Program-made: the position numbers and the translations under genes
In this document: piece after piece, positions 23,901-35,547 of the stretch
How positions within the stretch are numbered: position 1 is the stretch's first letter
Layout: every line of letters begins with the position of its first letter
Assembly (NCBI GenBank): GCA_000708835.1
Contig: DF237004.1
Location: 131,480 to 195,479 of the forward strand
Length of the DNA: 64,000 bases
Source of the DNA: Klebsormidium nitens
Taxonomy: Eukaryota; Streptophyta; Klebsormidiophyceae; Klebsormidiales; Klebsormidiaceae
Direction: 5' to 3'
The notes under the pieces: model-generated
What the model was told of the DNA's origin: nothing
Databases searched by the model: none
The model's input: the letters and a program-made list of their open reading frames with translations, nothing else

Positions 23901-25906
23901 NNNNNNNNNNNNNNNNNNNNNNNNNNNNNNNNNNNNNNNNNNNNNNNNNNNNNNNNNNNNNNNNNNNNNNNNNNNNNNNNNNNNNNNNNNNNNNNNNNNN
24001 NNNNNNNNNNNNNNNNNNNNNNNNNNNNNNTTGTTTTCTTTCGTTCTTGCTCACCCACTTTCCGTGACACCCTGCACTCATTGCCCAATGGAAGATTCTT
24101 CAAAAAATCAACGGAAGGTTTGGGGCTCCTGTTCATCTCATCCGCAGCTTCGCATAACGTATCCGTCACTTTTGGTGCAGTTGTTCAAACAAAAGGCGGA
24201 CGCCGTACTCGGGGCGGCTGGCTGGCCCGGTACTTGCCCCGGAGTCCGGTCAAGCAGCGGCGGACCGGATGGCAGCGGAACAGCCGGAACGGAAGACGGT
24301 TTGAGCAACGAACTTCTTCCCATGGCGGCACACATAAGGGTAAGGTCTTGCGCTCGGCCGAACAGCTGGTGTTAATCAGGGCCTAAGCTGAACATTCTAT
24401 CGACCTTTGCTCACAACGAGTACACGTTTCTCAGAGGCTCATGGACGGAATCTGTACCGAACTGTGTTGTGTGGAGGGATGCGGAACAACAGGGAGGAGC
24501 CTACCATCCAGTCTCTATTGCGTCAGAACATGAGCAAATTTTCGGCGGACACTCTTCCTTGCACTTTTGAGGAGCTCAGGGCTTGTTTCTCTATTTTTTG
24601 CAGGTATGGTCCGATGAGACTCAAAGCTTCAAGACAGCGTCCCTGCCGGTACGTCACCAATGCGTCACTCCACGTTATTTTCTTCGAACGTGGGACCCTA
24701 GCGTATGCGAGTTTGGATTGCCGCAATTTGAACCAGGGTTAGCTGGGGTTTGCAGGGGATCAGATTTGTGTAGGAGGCGAAGTCGCAGGTTTGCCACTTC
24801 TGGGTTGCACTCCGTTGCTTAAAAGAGGCTAGTCTTGAGTGATCCACGTGGCTGTCACGGCGCCCTTGAACCTGCAACACCAGCTTTAGATTCGCCGCGA
24901 GATTTTTGCACGTGCAGATCGGGGCGACGAGCCGCTTCATGATATATGCTTCTTGGTCGCTTGACGCGAGCGAGCCGGCCAGGCTTTCTTTAGCCACACC
25001 ACGATCATTGCTCCGTTCACTTTTTTTGTCCTTTCAATGCCACTCGGCATTTGCAAATGACGTCGTCAATGAAACTGGACCCTTGATATTGACGTCGTCA
25101 CTGCTTCTAGAGTGACCTGTCAGCCGTTTTTTGCTTGGGTCGCCCTTCGAAAGACCCGCAAATAACTAAGCTGCTAGTATTCGACGTCGCTGCAGGGCCT
25201 CTGCGTACACGAGAGCGCGTTTCTGCTCCGGACGCAGGAAGCGGTCCGTATGTCCGTTCTGGCGTCCGATTCCAGCCCGCGAAAGTCGAAAGACACCCAC
25301 GATTCACTTGGAAAAGTCAGAGGCTTCGACATGCTCCATAAGCTTACAGGTGGGACCTCGCGCTGCCTCATTCTTTTTCCATCCGCACCTTTTGCTTCTT
25401 CTCTTTCCTTCTCCGTGCAATTCTTGCTGCCGCTTCCTCGAAGCCTATCCCTATTGGTTTCCATCCTCCGCAAAGACGAGCAGCCGGGCTTCTTGCTTGA
25501 GTGTCTCCGTTTCTTGTCTGCTGCCTGCGGGATTGAAAGCCGCCGTGTCTGAGTTGTGTGCGGCATCTGCAACAGCTTTTTCTGGAAGCTTTTCTCAACG
25601 TTTCCGTTCTTTCCGTTGTCCCGTCCGGCGACTGGTCCGAGCCCCGGGCTAGCAGACTGTGTGCGCAATTTGAGGACGTTTCGAAACTCCCAAGTTTCTA
25701 TCTCTCCTCAAACGGCAACTCAGATATTCTTCCAAGATTATTTTACGATCATTCGCTTGCGACACGTGCTTTGTAGGAATCGAATGATTGCTCGGTCGTT
25801 CATACGTCTGTCTTCGTTTTCTGCAGGTTCACTTCCCCTGCTTGGCTCGCGGCTCCGTGTTGCGGGCGTTTGCGACCTACTTCATGCACCGGGCTTGCTC
25901 GGTTGA
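17911..25906 (+). CDS. Large unrecognised, probably helical-repeat protein
   Basis: Supported exons, mostly with matching phase, are about 17942-18216, 18711-18766, 19050-19131, 19621-19848, 20052 to about 20163, about 20228-20556, 20868-21051, 22289-22502, 23073-23145, 24181-24339 (or from 24148), 24604-24648, 25196-25349 and 25829-25906 (TGA). The product exceeds 600 residues. It is rich in amphipathic Leu/Ala helices, for example VIPGLVLLLAQREPPANR, HSGLFPLFAALLVERFPG and DRLAALWTNLILLLCSS, and has Ser/Gly-rich linkers. This suggests an ARM/HEAT-like solenoid, but no named family could be assigned. The start is unresolved: an ATG at 17278 opens a 60-codon frame that could be the first exon. 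An exon may also be hidden in the N gap. In the last exon the phase favours the short frame ending at 25906. Confidence 0.5.
21597..21790. repeat. A/C-skewed low-complexity tract with poly(A)
   Basis: About 190 bases on the plus strand are almost pure A and C with scattered T, built from AAATCCAA, CAACAAATCC and ACAAAAAC words, including an 18-A run near 21698. It lies in a long intron of the helical-repeat gene. No coding potential is supported. Confidence 0.7.
23566..24030. other. Assembly gap (465 N)
   Basis: This run of N lies inside the helical-repeat gene, between the exon ending at 23145 and the one beginning near 24148-24181. A coding exon may be hidden in it. Translations that span it are meaningless. 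Confidence 1.
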
Positions 25907-27577
25907 CGACTCGGTTCCTTCTACCGGGGGCCCCGTTGTTCCATTAGACTTTCTCGTAGGTATGAATCGGGGAGGATTGGCCCCTCATAGGCACTGGAAT
26001 CTTACAGACCCTCGCGCACCATTCGCGTCGCTGGTAAGGGACACCGCAATTGGGAGAAAGAAAGGTGAGAAGTGCAGTAGTTTAGATGTGGTAGAGGAAG
26101 AAGATAGGCATGAGCATCCGGATGTTTTAGGCATGGCTCTCAACTTTTTTGGGGTTGCGAAGATGCTAAGAAAGGATTCGCGGATCCTTGGGACAGGTTT
26201 TGAGCGGCCGAGGGGAAGACATAGCAGGCGCAGCTCGGAAAACGAGCCCGCTCTAGAGCTCTTGCTGGGTGTAGATCGGACGAGTAGGCCGAACTCTAGA
26301 AGGACGTCACGCGCGGATCGTTAGATGAGTTATAGCAGCCGCTGATGGATTGCCGCATTAGCGTCCATCCTCCGGTATAAGTGCTGCACAGAGTCGTCAA
26401 AACGTAAAGAACCATTTCACCGCGTCAATTGGTTTTCGATACCAGAATAGATGGAGGTGCACACTGCAGGACTGATAGACAAGACCGCTTTTTTGTTTGC
26501 GAGCGCAGCCACAAGGAATGTTACTGCAGGAGATATGCGAGGAATCCGGTCTAAGAAACAGGCCGGACTTGATACTCAAGCTAGCTAGTGCCGGGACTTT
26601 GGTCTGATTGTACAAAACATTTATGTTCACACCGTGAAAATCAAGCGGATCGTTTGATTGCCGGCGACTTTGTGGGATTCCGTTCGCGCGCGCTGCCTTG
26701 ATCATTGAGTTGATGTACATACTACAGTCCCGTCGACCTCAGGCTGCTTGCTTGAAGCTTCAGTTCGACTGCTTTTGTTTCCAGAACATTTTTGGACATG
26801 TTTGATTCCGGCCAGCTCATTAACAAGTCAGTCTCTGTAATCAAATCGCGTCTCGAGATCACAGCTTTAGCGCGCCGACTACCGGGACTGGCTTTGCTGA
26901 AACCCGGAGCCGTTCATGAATTAATGCAAGATCGAAACAAGCTTTGCGCCCTTGTGCACTCCTTCCTTAATCCAGGTTCTGTTTTAGAATCTGATCGCGA
27001 CTGCATGTGTGTGGCATGGAGAGGCTAAGTGGTCGCATGCATGTTCTAATGCATGCGGGTTCATGTGGGCCGGCGGCGGAACTCCTCAGCATATCATCTT
27101 CGGCTGGCCTTATCGGGACTTTTCGAAGCTTTGCAAGCTCGGCCGTATGTACAGATTAGTAATGATCGGTAAGGGGACACGCAATAGTAGATTCATTAAA
27201 GTAGGTGTCTGACGTAACAATCATATAAGGGTCGGACTTGCTGCATATTGGGATGATGGTTCATCCGGTTCCGTTCTGAAATCATGTGAAAGGTTCGAAC
27301 CAAAAAGGACCTGGAGCGAGACGCGCTTGATGCAAGCTAGCCAAAAGTCTCAGATGCCATGCTGATCCAATGATCCCGCAAAGAGCGCTTTAACTCGTAG
27401 CGCTCGTTCGATCAGAATGTCAATGTTACAGGAAAAAGAAACAACGGAGTAAATGACCAAAGGGACCTATCCAGTGTCCTATGGATAATACCTATGCAAG
27501 CATGTGCTGTCAGGACTCAAAGGAGAGTTTTCGAACATCGCGACTTCAGTTTTAACCGAATTGACTAACATTGGTTA
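25907..27577. other. 3' flank and spacer, no firm gene
   Basis: An alternative frame stays open through the presumed last exon to TAG at 26322-26324 (VHFPCLARGSVLRAFATYFM onward), so the helical-repeat protein might end there instead. The later part of that frame is charged and low in complexity. Beyond 26325 no coding exon is supported. Confidence 0.4.
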
Positions 27578-30500
27578 TCAAACCATCGAAGCTGCCGCAA
27601 TCAGAATGCCGCTGAGTACGATACTTGCGCTCAAGGTCTTTCCGCTGCCTGCTGCTCCACCCGAGGTTTGTGCGCCGACGTCACTCGTGTTCGCTCCGTT
27701 GGGAGGGGGAGGAGAGGGGTCCGTTGGGCTGGGTGTAAGCTCAGGGGTGGGCGTCGCTGTGGGAGACGCTGGCATGAGCTTTGGCGGAAGCGCAACGGTC
27801 GGAGGAATGGCCGAGCAGCTGGACAGAGTGAACTGCGGCTGATCGTCCGTGACGTTGGTCGAGCACTTGGAGACGGGAGCGATGGAGTTGAACAAAGTGG
27901 ACGTGAGGCAGCCGCACGTGCCGTCAAAGTTGAGGCAGGGCGCGTACAGCCTCTTGCAGCCGCCGGTGGAGAAGGAGAGGATGTCGACACCGCTTGAGAT
28001 CCCGTCCGTGGCGTCGTGTAGGAAGAAGGCGAGGTCGGTGGAAGACGATTTTGCGAAGACGCCAGCGTAAGCGGTCCCAGGCCGGTTTGCGGTGTCGTAA
28101 GCGATGACCATGGTCGTCATGGTCGAAACACTCAGTTCCTGGAATGAACAATGATCAGGAAATACATAAGAAGCACGCCAAATTTGTTCGCCTAGCACGT
28201 TCATGAACCGGAATTCCTATTCTGAGCAATCAGCTCTGCCTTGAATACCGAGAAACGGTGAGTTCTGTGCTGTACAGCTGCTTCCAAATCAGTGCGAATC
28301 TCATGCAGCGAATCAACGGACCCCAGGAACACCTACTATCGGATGCTGCATACCTCAGATATAGCTCCTGCATAGATTGGCTTGGAGGGGTCATTTGTCA
28401 ACAGATAGACCAAACCATCTCTGTCGTCCACAGAAACGCCTCTGAAGGTCTGGTTGAAAGATGACTGGAGCCACGAAACAGAGCCACTCGCCACTTCTAG
28501 CCTGCAAAGCACAATTGAGAAAGGGACTTTTAGTAAGTTTTGACTCAACAAATGAAGATCCTTGCCTGAAAGCCTTTGTGTTCTCAAGTGAAGTGTGGCG
28601 AAAGACGATAATGCTTTTTCAATCCTTGCTTCATCTACTCTTTCAGTATTCGTGCTAACGGGGAAGTTCAGACGTCCAGGATCCGTACTATCACAGCACA
28701 GAATTAGGTATAAACCACGATGGATCAATGTAGATTCCGCAGTGAAACTCACCGAGCCGCAAAACTTGTCTTTCCAGAGCTGGCATTCCAGCTACTGTAT
28801 GAGCAAGCTGCGACGTAAAGATACTGCGCACTTCCTTCCATAACCACGCTCATGTAATCAGAGGTAGTTGTATCTGCTGGTCCAAGGTCTACGAAGCTCC
28901 AAACGTGTGTATCTAGATTGACCTTCAGCACCTGCAGCAGGGAGTATTGCTTTGAAATGTATGCGGATTCCGATAGATCTTGCACTTCGAAATTCATCCA
29001 AGCAAATCCTCTTGAGGTCCTGGTGGTTCCGAACGGCCAGCTTTGAAGCTGGCATGTTGATTGTGTTTGATACATGTGAAACAGATAGCGACATAGAAGC
29101 GTTCAGAAATCATGTACCTCACCTGAACCTTTCCACCGGACCGGTTTGCATCCTGAGAGACGTAGAAGGCGCTTCTTCCAGGAACATCGAACGCGACTCC
29201 CGAAACGAATGGCAAGAAGCCCTTCGGCGAGAGCTTAGGCCCAGGAGCTGGGTTGCTGGGGTCCGAGAGATCATATAAAGCAAGGGTGGATCCCATGCAA
29301 ATCCACAAAGTCTTTGTCAGCGGGTCATAGGCGATGCTGTTGAACGTTTCTCGCGAACGAAGGTCTTGAGATGGTCCGAACACTGTCATTTGGCTGCCTG
29401 CATCAGGAGAAAATGGATTGGATTCTGCAGCCTGAAGTTTGCACAGCTAGGATTTAGGTGAAAATCTTGGACAGAAAAGTGCAAAATTCACACAGTTCAA
29501 TTCATTGCTTTGTTGTGACTGCCAGAAGCTGCTCAAAAGCTCTTGTCACTAACCTGCTTTGAAGCTTCAGACTTACTTGTATAGTTGACGATTGACAGCA
29601 TGTTGCTGAAGCTTGATGGGGATCTTTGAATAGCGGTCGCCAGATAAGCGAGTCCTCTGGCAGTATCCATGGCAAACAGCTGAGCTTCATTGGGGGTGGT
29701 CAAGCTGATGGACTCATCAGGACATCGGAACACGTTGCTTTGATTGAGGCTAAGAGATACTGGGATTCGCCAAAACTGCAGGAAAGAAATATACACGAAA
29801 GCAGATTAGATTTCTAAGGGATTGGAAGGCATCTCAATGAATGCAATGAAGTTGAGTCCCAGCAACCTGGTCATAATGTCGTATTTCGAGCTTTCGAAGC
29901 AGCTTAACAACGATCCAAACGATGTTTGAAGAACGATATCTGCCTCCAAGATCGTTCAAAATTCGGGATTTCAACAGTTTACCTGTTGGTCGATCGCAGC
30001 AAAGAGATACTCTTCCGTTTCATCCAGAAACAGATTGCCGTACCGATTTGACCTGCAAGCAAACCACATGAACTCTGTTACCAACCTAGGTTCCGACCAG
30101 AGCAACCTTTGCAAACGAAAACCAGCGCAGAACAACCTAGCGTCTAAGTTTTACTGTTCTGAAACTCGATAGAAGGTCACAAGAATGCAGCAGTCCTCCT
30201 TGCTGAACCAATTTGAAATGGATGAACTCAAAATTTTGGGCCTCATATGAATACTCACGTATCGTGCATCTGAAGGTCGGAAATGACGGTGATCTGCGCA
30301 GCGAACCACCAAAGAAGCGTAAGCTCGCTGGTATACATTAGTAGAAGGATAGTCCAGAAATGTTTGAATCTTCTCATTTTCTTCTTTATCAATGATAGGT
30401 AGCGTCTCCCGATCTGACCTCTGCTACGCTCCTCTCATGGTTACATAAAATCAGTAACATTTGCGCGCAGCAGAGCTTAGGCAGGATGTTTCTTTCTGAA

Positions 30501-30928
30501 TTTCGTTTAGCTTGTTGACTGCGTGACTTGCCTTGCTAGGAAAATAGGCTCTCTCTCTGTGCACGGTAGAAACAACTAGAACATTGTTTCTCCTGGAAAC
30601 AACGTCGTGGATCTCGCCACTTTTACAACCATTCGGAAAATCTTGGAATTTGGAGGTTGGGGGTAGAACACAGAGCTCCCTGAAAGATACAAAAGAACAA
30701 GGGGACAGACAATAGGTGTCTGTTGCTTGGTTCTTCGGCTGGTGGCACCAACATAATGAAAAATAGGTCCTTTAGCCCCAGCTTCTAGAAACAACGTACC
30801 TGATTTGCGGATCCCCCTGGCAGGCATCCAGGAAACGCGTACACAGATTTAGTGGCAAAGCTCAAAAGACCGAGAAGAGCCAGCAGAGCTGAAGAACAGG
30901 AAAAGCGCTCATTCAGCCAGCCAGCCAT
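27578..30928 (-). CDS. Secreted beta-propeller-like protein, probably GPI-anchored (paralogue A)
   Basis: Eight exons on the minus strand: 30928-30800, 30293-30259, 30052-29983, 29775-29577, 29397-29123, 28931-28753, 28501-28354 and 28138-27578; phases all join, giving 531 residues. The N-terminus has a signal peptide (hydrophobic core LLALLGLLSF, then VYA before FPGC). The body repeats a strand motif of the NHL/YVTN propeller type: YGNLFLDETEEYLFAA, LFAMDTARGLAYLAT, FNSIAYDPLTKTLWIC, GVAFDVPGRSAFYVSQ and FRGVSVDDRDGLVYLLT. A Cys-rich stretch (NFDGTCGC) follows, then a Pro/Thr linker and a C-terminal hydrophobic tail (SIVLSGILIAAASMV) suited to GPI addition. It therefore probably sits on the cell surface or in the wall; ligand and family name are unknown. 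It is a tandem paralogue of the gene at 32257-35547. Confidence 0.85.
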
Positions 30929-32256
30929 CCTGCGAGCTGTAGGAGTCGTCCTTTCTGGTCCCCACGCTTCGACCTTCCAATTAGTATCCTGGAAGGCTCT
31001 ACCGTCTCCACAGCCTCGCACTAGCGCAAACAGAAGTTCCAGTCGTTTGGTACTGCTCAGCCGAGGCAAGACTTGATACAAGACAGCCGAAACCCACTGT
31101 GCCAGAGGGCGCACTAACACGAATTCAGCAATGATCGGCCTTTCAGATGGGGACCAGAGGGGCGCCCTCGCCCGTCCTCGCTCGAAATACCTTGTTTTTC
31201 AAGACGAATAAAAATGCTAGATCTTATGTGGCGGGAAACAATCTGCATACAGTATTTGCAATCCGCTCTGAGCAGTCTGAATTTCAAGCTTCAGGCCGGG
31301 CTCAGTGACGATCCGCGGCCGCGCGCCGCGTCGAAGCTGGTGACTCACTAGCTGGTGGTCAACACCAGTCTATTTTGGGTGAGACGCTGGCATGCAATCG
31401 GTAGAGACCCGAACACCCTCGCGCCTCGTAACTACGTCAGCAAAAAGTTCTTTAATAGAGGGGACCACTGACGGTACACTGCGTCCAAGGCTTCATCATT
31501 CATATTGCAAAGCCGTTATGTAATCATTCCTATCTCAACTTCTGCCAACCGACACGACACATACGTGTCTGCAAGCTTGGCTAGAAGGAGTAGCCTGAGA
31601 TTCAATCCCCTTAGAAAGTACTCTTATAATAATCTGTGACTCTCCATCAAGCGCATCATGCACTTTGAGACATGACCATTACGTTCGTAGTATGCCGCTT
31701 TGAAGCTTCAAGATTCATTTAATTGTAGCCAAGATAACTTATGATAGGTGCATTGTCTACTTCGAAAACTAGCAGGCCCGATAATCCGAATGGTGACCAG
31801 CTTTGTGGTACTCCGGCTAAGCTCGACGACCCCGTCGAACTGAAGGAGCTAGATCATACTCGGAATCAAACGTTTGGCATCACCCACAAGGATAAAAATG
31901 AAATTTCCGATGCGACCATACGGAGTCATCACGATATAAAGGCTCGCTATTCAGATCAAGCGAATGTCAACCGCTAATTTGATTTTCCTAGAGTTAACAG
32001 ACTTCATAACGGACACGGAGGGCAGCTCCTCCCGTATCGTCTTGACGTAGGTGTCTCAAAAAAATTCCGGTGCGAAGGTCAGCCTAATGGCAGCGAAATA
32101 TTGATCCGCCCTAAACTGCACGAAGTATGTTTCTTCGAATGCAACCCGCTGCACTTGGCCACTTGCTCTTTCTACCACCAATTGTCACAACCTCGGATTA
32201 ATGGTCACAAAGCCTCCGTTTTTCGTTGGTTTCTCTTCATAGAGACGACCTCCTCC
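30929..32256. other. Spacer between the tandem paralogues
   Basis: This contains the 5' flank of paralogue A and the 3' flank of paralogue B. An upstream in-frame extension of paralogue A to 31120 exists, but the ATG at 30928 is preferred because it places the signal peptide at the N-terminus, as in paralogue B. The open frame at 31741-31977 has no support. Confidence 0.5.
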
Positions 32257-35200
32257 TTAAAGCAGAGCAGCGGCAACTATTGAGCTGCTCATCACCAGGA
32301 TGCCTTTGGATACTTGGAAGCCCAGCGAAGCTGCAGACTTTTTAGCCACAGTGCCGTTGCCGCTGCCAGCGGGTGGGGTCCCCGAGTTCTCCTGGCCGGA
32401 GCCCGGTGCGTTCGTTCCGTTTGTTCCGTTCGGCGAAGGTGCTGGACCCCCTCCCGGAACCAGCCCCGGAGCAGGCGCGGGAGCCGGAACCGGAACGGGA
32501 GGCGGTGGGGTGAACACCTTGGGGGGAGGTGGAAGAATGGGCGGGCTAGGAGGGGCCGGCGGGGGAGGAGCCGGGCACGTCGCCAGGGTGAAGCTTGTCT
32601 GATTATTGTCCGTGGTCGAGCACTTGGCGACCGGGGTGACCGCATTAAAGAGGGGGGAAAAGGTGCAGCCGCACGTGTTGTCGGGGTTTAGGCAAGGGGC
32701 GGCGCTCGCGCAGCCGCCGGTTGAGATGGACAGAATGTCGACGCCGTTGGCGACGCCGTCTGTGGCGTCGTGCAGGAAGAAACCGAGGTCGGTCCCTGAA
32801 CCGGACGCGAAGACGCCCGTGTATGCTGTCCCCGGCTGGTTGGCGGAGTCGTACGTCATCACCACGGAGTGCGTTGTCGAGGTTCCGAGGGGCTGGACGG
32901 AAAAGGAACTGTTGGATGCTGTCCGCTTCGTGCCAATCAGAGAGCACGTTTCTACTCAAGAACATCGGTTGCAACCTACATCAACTTTCGACAGTGAGGA
33001 GAAAGAAGGGAGAGAAACACATCAGCAAGCAGTCCGAGTTCAAATTCTCACTGGATTTCGGGGGAACTTCAATTCCGTTAGAAACTGCAGGGCAGAACAG
33101 CATCGGTTGCAAGTCACGTGCAGGGTGTCCCGTGCCGAATGAAAGGGCATGCGGTAGAAAAAGTCAAGCAATCCAATATCAAAAGCCTTGTCTCAGTATG
33201 GCGATGCGTGTACTTTTGTCGAGAAGCTCACGTTGGATGTGTTTGCCACGTAGACAGGATTTAAACGGTCGTTGGTTGAGAAATAGACCCTTCCATTCTT
33301 GGAATCGATAGCGACTCCTCGGTAGTTGTTGGCGGGAAGAGAAAATATCGATGATTGCCCCTGTGCATCAACCCTGTGGAAAAAGTACGTGAAGTTGGTA
33401 CCTTGATCCGGTTCCCTTTTGGCGCTCTGAGAATCGAAGTGATAGCTGTTCTTACGATGGAAGTTCTGAGAATTCGGCATTGCGGTTAAATGTGAATGAG
33501 CACGAGTCAATATGGATGACAAGAAGGCAAAGATGGGGGAAAAAAAAGGGGACGTAATCGTCGGTCCGTACACCTGCTCACTGTCATTTTAGGAAAGTTC
33601 TCAATGTCTGAAGAATCATCTGATGTTCAAGACTTGGACGACCGCGGTCGAACGGTTTTCTAAAACAGACTCGGCCTTACCGTAGAGCAACCGCTGCTTT
33701 CCCACTGAACGAACTGCTGTAGGTGCAGCCAGCAGCGTAGACTGCCTTCGTGGAGACATCGACCGCCATGCTTACGTAATCAACTGCAGACGTGTCCGCG
33801 GCCACAAGGCTCACGTAGGTCTTCTGGCGAGTGTCCAGGTTGACTTTCAAAAGCTGCGGCCAGAATGAGAATGTAACCTGTCAGTGAATGCTTGAAACAG
33901 CGCAAAAGAAAAGTCTGTGAAATTGCAGTTCGTTTAGTAGAAGCCGTGTGCACGAAGATGTCTCTACAGCGAGCAGGCAAGGGATGCGTGGTGCATTCTT
34001 GTGTGCGAGTCAGTCTGCTTGGAGATGGTCTGAAACCTGATTAACCTTTGGAATCACTATTACCTGCGACCTTCGAAGAGAGCAATCGGTTGAAGAGCAA
34101 GCAGAAAAGCAAAAGTAAAACCGCTGTACTTGCAGGACTTTCGGATGGCTGCTTATGTTTCCTGACGCGACCACGCGAAAATGGCTACTGATCGTGATTG
34201 TTCTTCAAGAGCTGAGCGGCATTCTGAGTGATGGATCTGGCGAGATCTCTCCTCGCTTGCATCGGGACTGAAAAGTAAAGTCATCGGGCCTTCGTTCGGA
34301 AACATTACCTGCAGGACGCCGTTTACTCTATCGGTCTGGGACAGATAATACCCGGTGCGTCCCTGGATATCAAAGGCGAAGCCCGCTGGCAGCGGTGCAA
34401 AACTAGTGGTAGTAACGACGGGCCCTGCGACTGGATTCGTGGGGTCCGACATATCGTAGAGCACCAGATTGCCTCCAAGTGACAGCCACAGCATCTTGGT
34501 CTGAGGGTCGTACGCGATGCTATTGAAGTCCGCGGTCGTGGACAAGTCCAGGGCCGAGTTTCCAACGAACGCGAACTGATCACTACCTGCAGACGAATTG
34601 ATTATATTATCGATTGCCACAACGGGATGTACCTAGTACTTTTGCAGGTCAAGCGAAGTCCCTGGCGAGTTTCCATTGCAATCAGCTTCAGGTGCGTTCT
34701 ATTGACCTTGCAGTGCTTGAAATCTGTTGATACCTCAACGAGTACATGTATGACTTCACAATATTCGAAGAGCCTGCTTGAAATTCAGCCGTCTCGCTCT
34801 TGATCACTTGCTTACTTGTGTAGTTTAAGATTGTCACTTTCATGGCAGCTCCCGTTTTCGTTGCCAAGTATGCAAGGCCCCTCTCAGGGTCGATTGCATA
34901 GCGTTGCACTGCGTTTGCCGCCGGCAAGCTGATGGAAATATCGGGGCACATGAAGACGTTGCTCTGATTCAAGTTGAGAGAAACTGGGATGCGCCAGAAC
35001 TGCACAAGAACGAGAAGTTCAAGACGCTGTACGACTTATATAGGGCAAACGCTGAGGATCTGGCGAAGAAGGGCAGCCAGCAAGGCTGCCTGGTTCGAAC
35101 GTGGGAGTTGGGTCTACTGTGTGCAGTCGGTGACAGATCTGGAGTAAAATCAACTTTGTCCTTCCAAGTTTTAAATCCAGATGTTCCAAAACAATACGAC

Positions 35201-35547
35201 ATTCGTCATAGCAATATGGTCTGCATATGAGTGGACTACTTCTCTATGTCCTGCTGGCCTGTAAGGTCGTTACAAGATTCTACCAAGCTAAAGAATTGCT
35301 TGCTACTTACTTGTTGTTTGACAGCCGCAAAGAGCAAGCCATTCGTTTCATCGAGGACGAGGTCCCCATAGTATCCTAACGTGTCATGAAACTGCAGGTC
35401 ACTGATAACCGTGATGGCGCTGGCAGAGCCACCAGGCTGGCACCCAGGAAAGGCGTTCGTTACTGAACAGCCAACGACGACCAGTACAATGCTGAGAAGA
35501 ACCTTCGCAAACAAACCATCTGAGCGCATTCCAGACGGAGCCGCCAT
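32257..35547 (-). CDS. Secreted beta-propeller-like protein, probably GPI-anchored (paralogue B)
   Basis: Six exons on the minus strand: 35547-35311, 34999-34816, 34586-34309, 33853-33681, 33373-33232 and 32892-32257; phases join to give 549 residues. The signal peptide core is VLLSIVLVVVGCSV, followed by TNAFPGCQPGGSA, matching paralogue A. Equivalent blade motifs are present: YGDLVLDETNGLLFAA, RYAIDPERGLAYLAT, FNSIAYDPQTKMLWLS, GFAFDIQGRTGYYLSQ, YRGVAIDSKNGRVYFST. The Cys-rich block NPDNTCGC follows. The linker is much more proline-rich than in A (PPPPAPPSPP, VPVPAPAPAPG) and precedes Asn/Gly/Thr repeats and a hydrophobic GPI-type tail (GILVMSSSIVAAALL). Exon 1 fuses what are exons 1-3 in paralogue A. 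Function is inferred only as extracellular; hydroxyproline-type glycosylation of the linker is possible. Confidence 0.87.
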
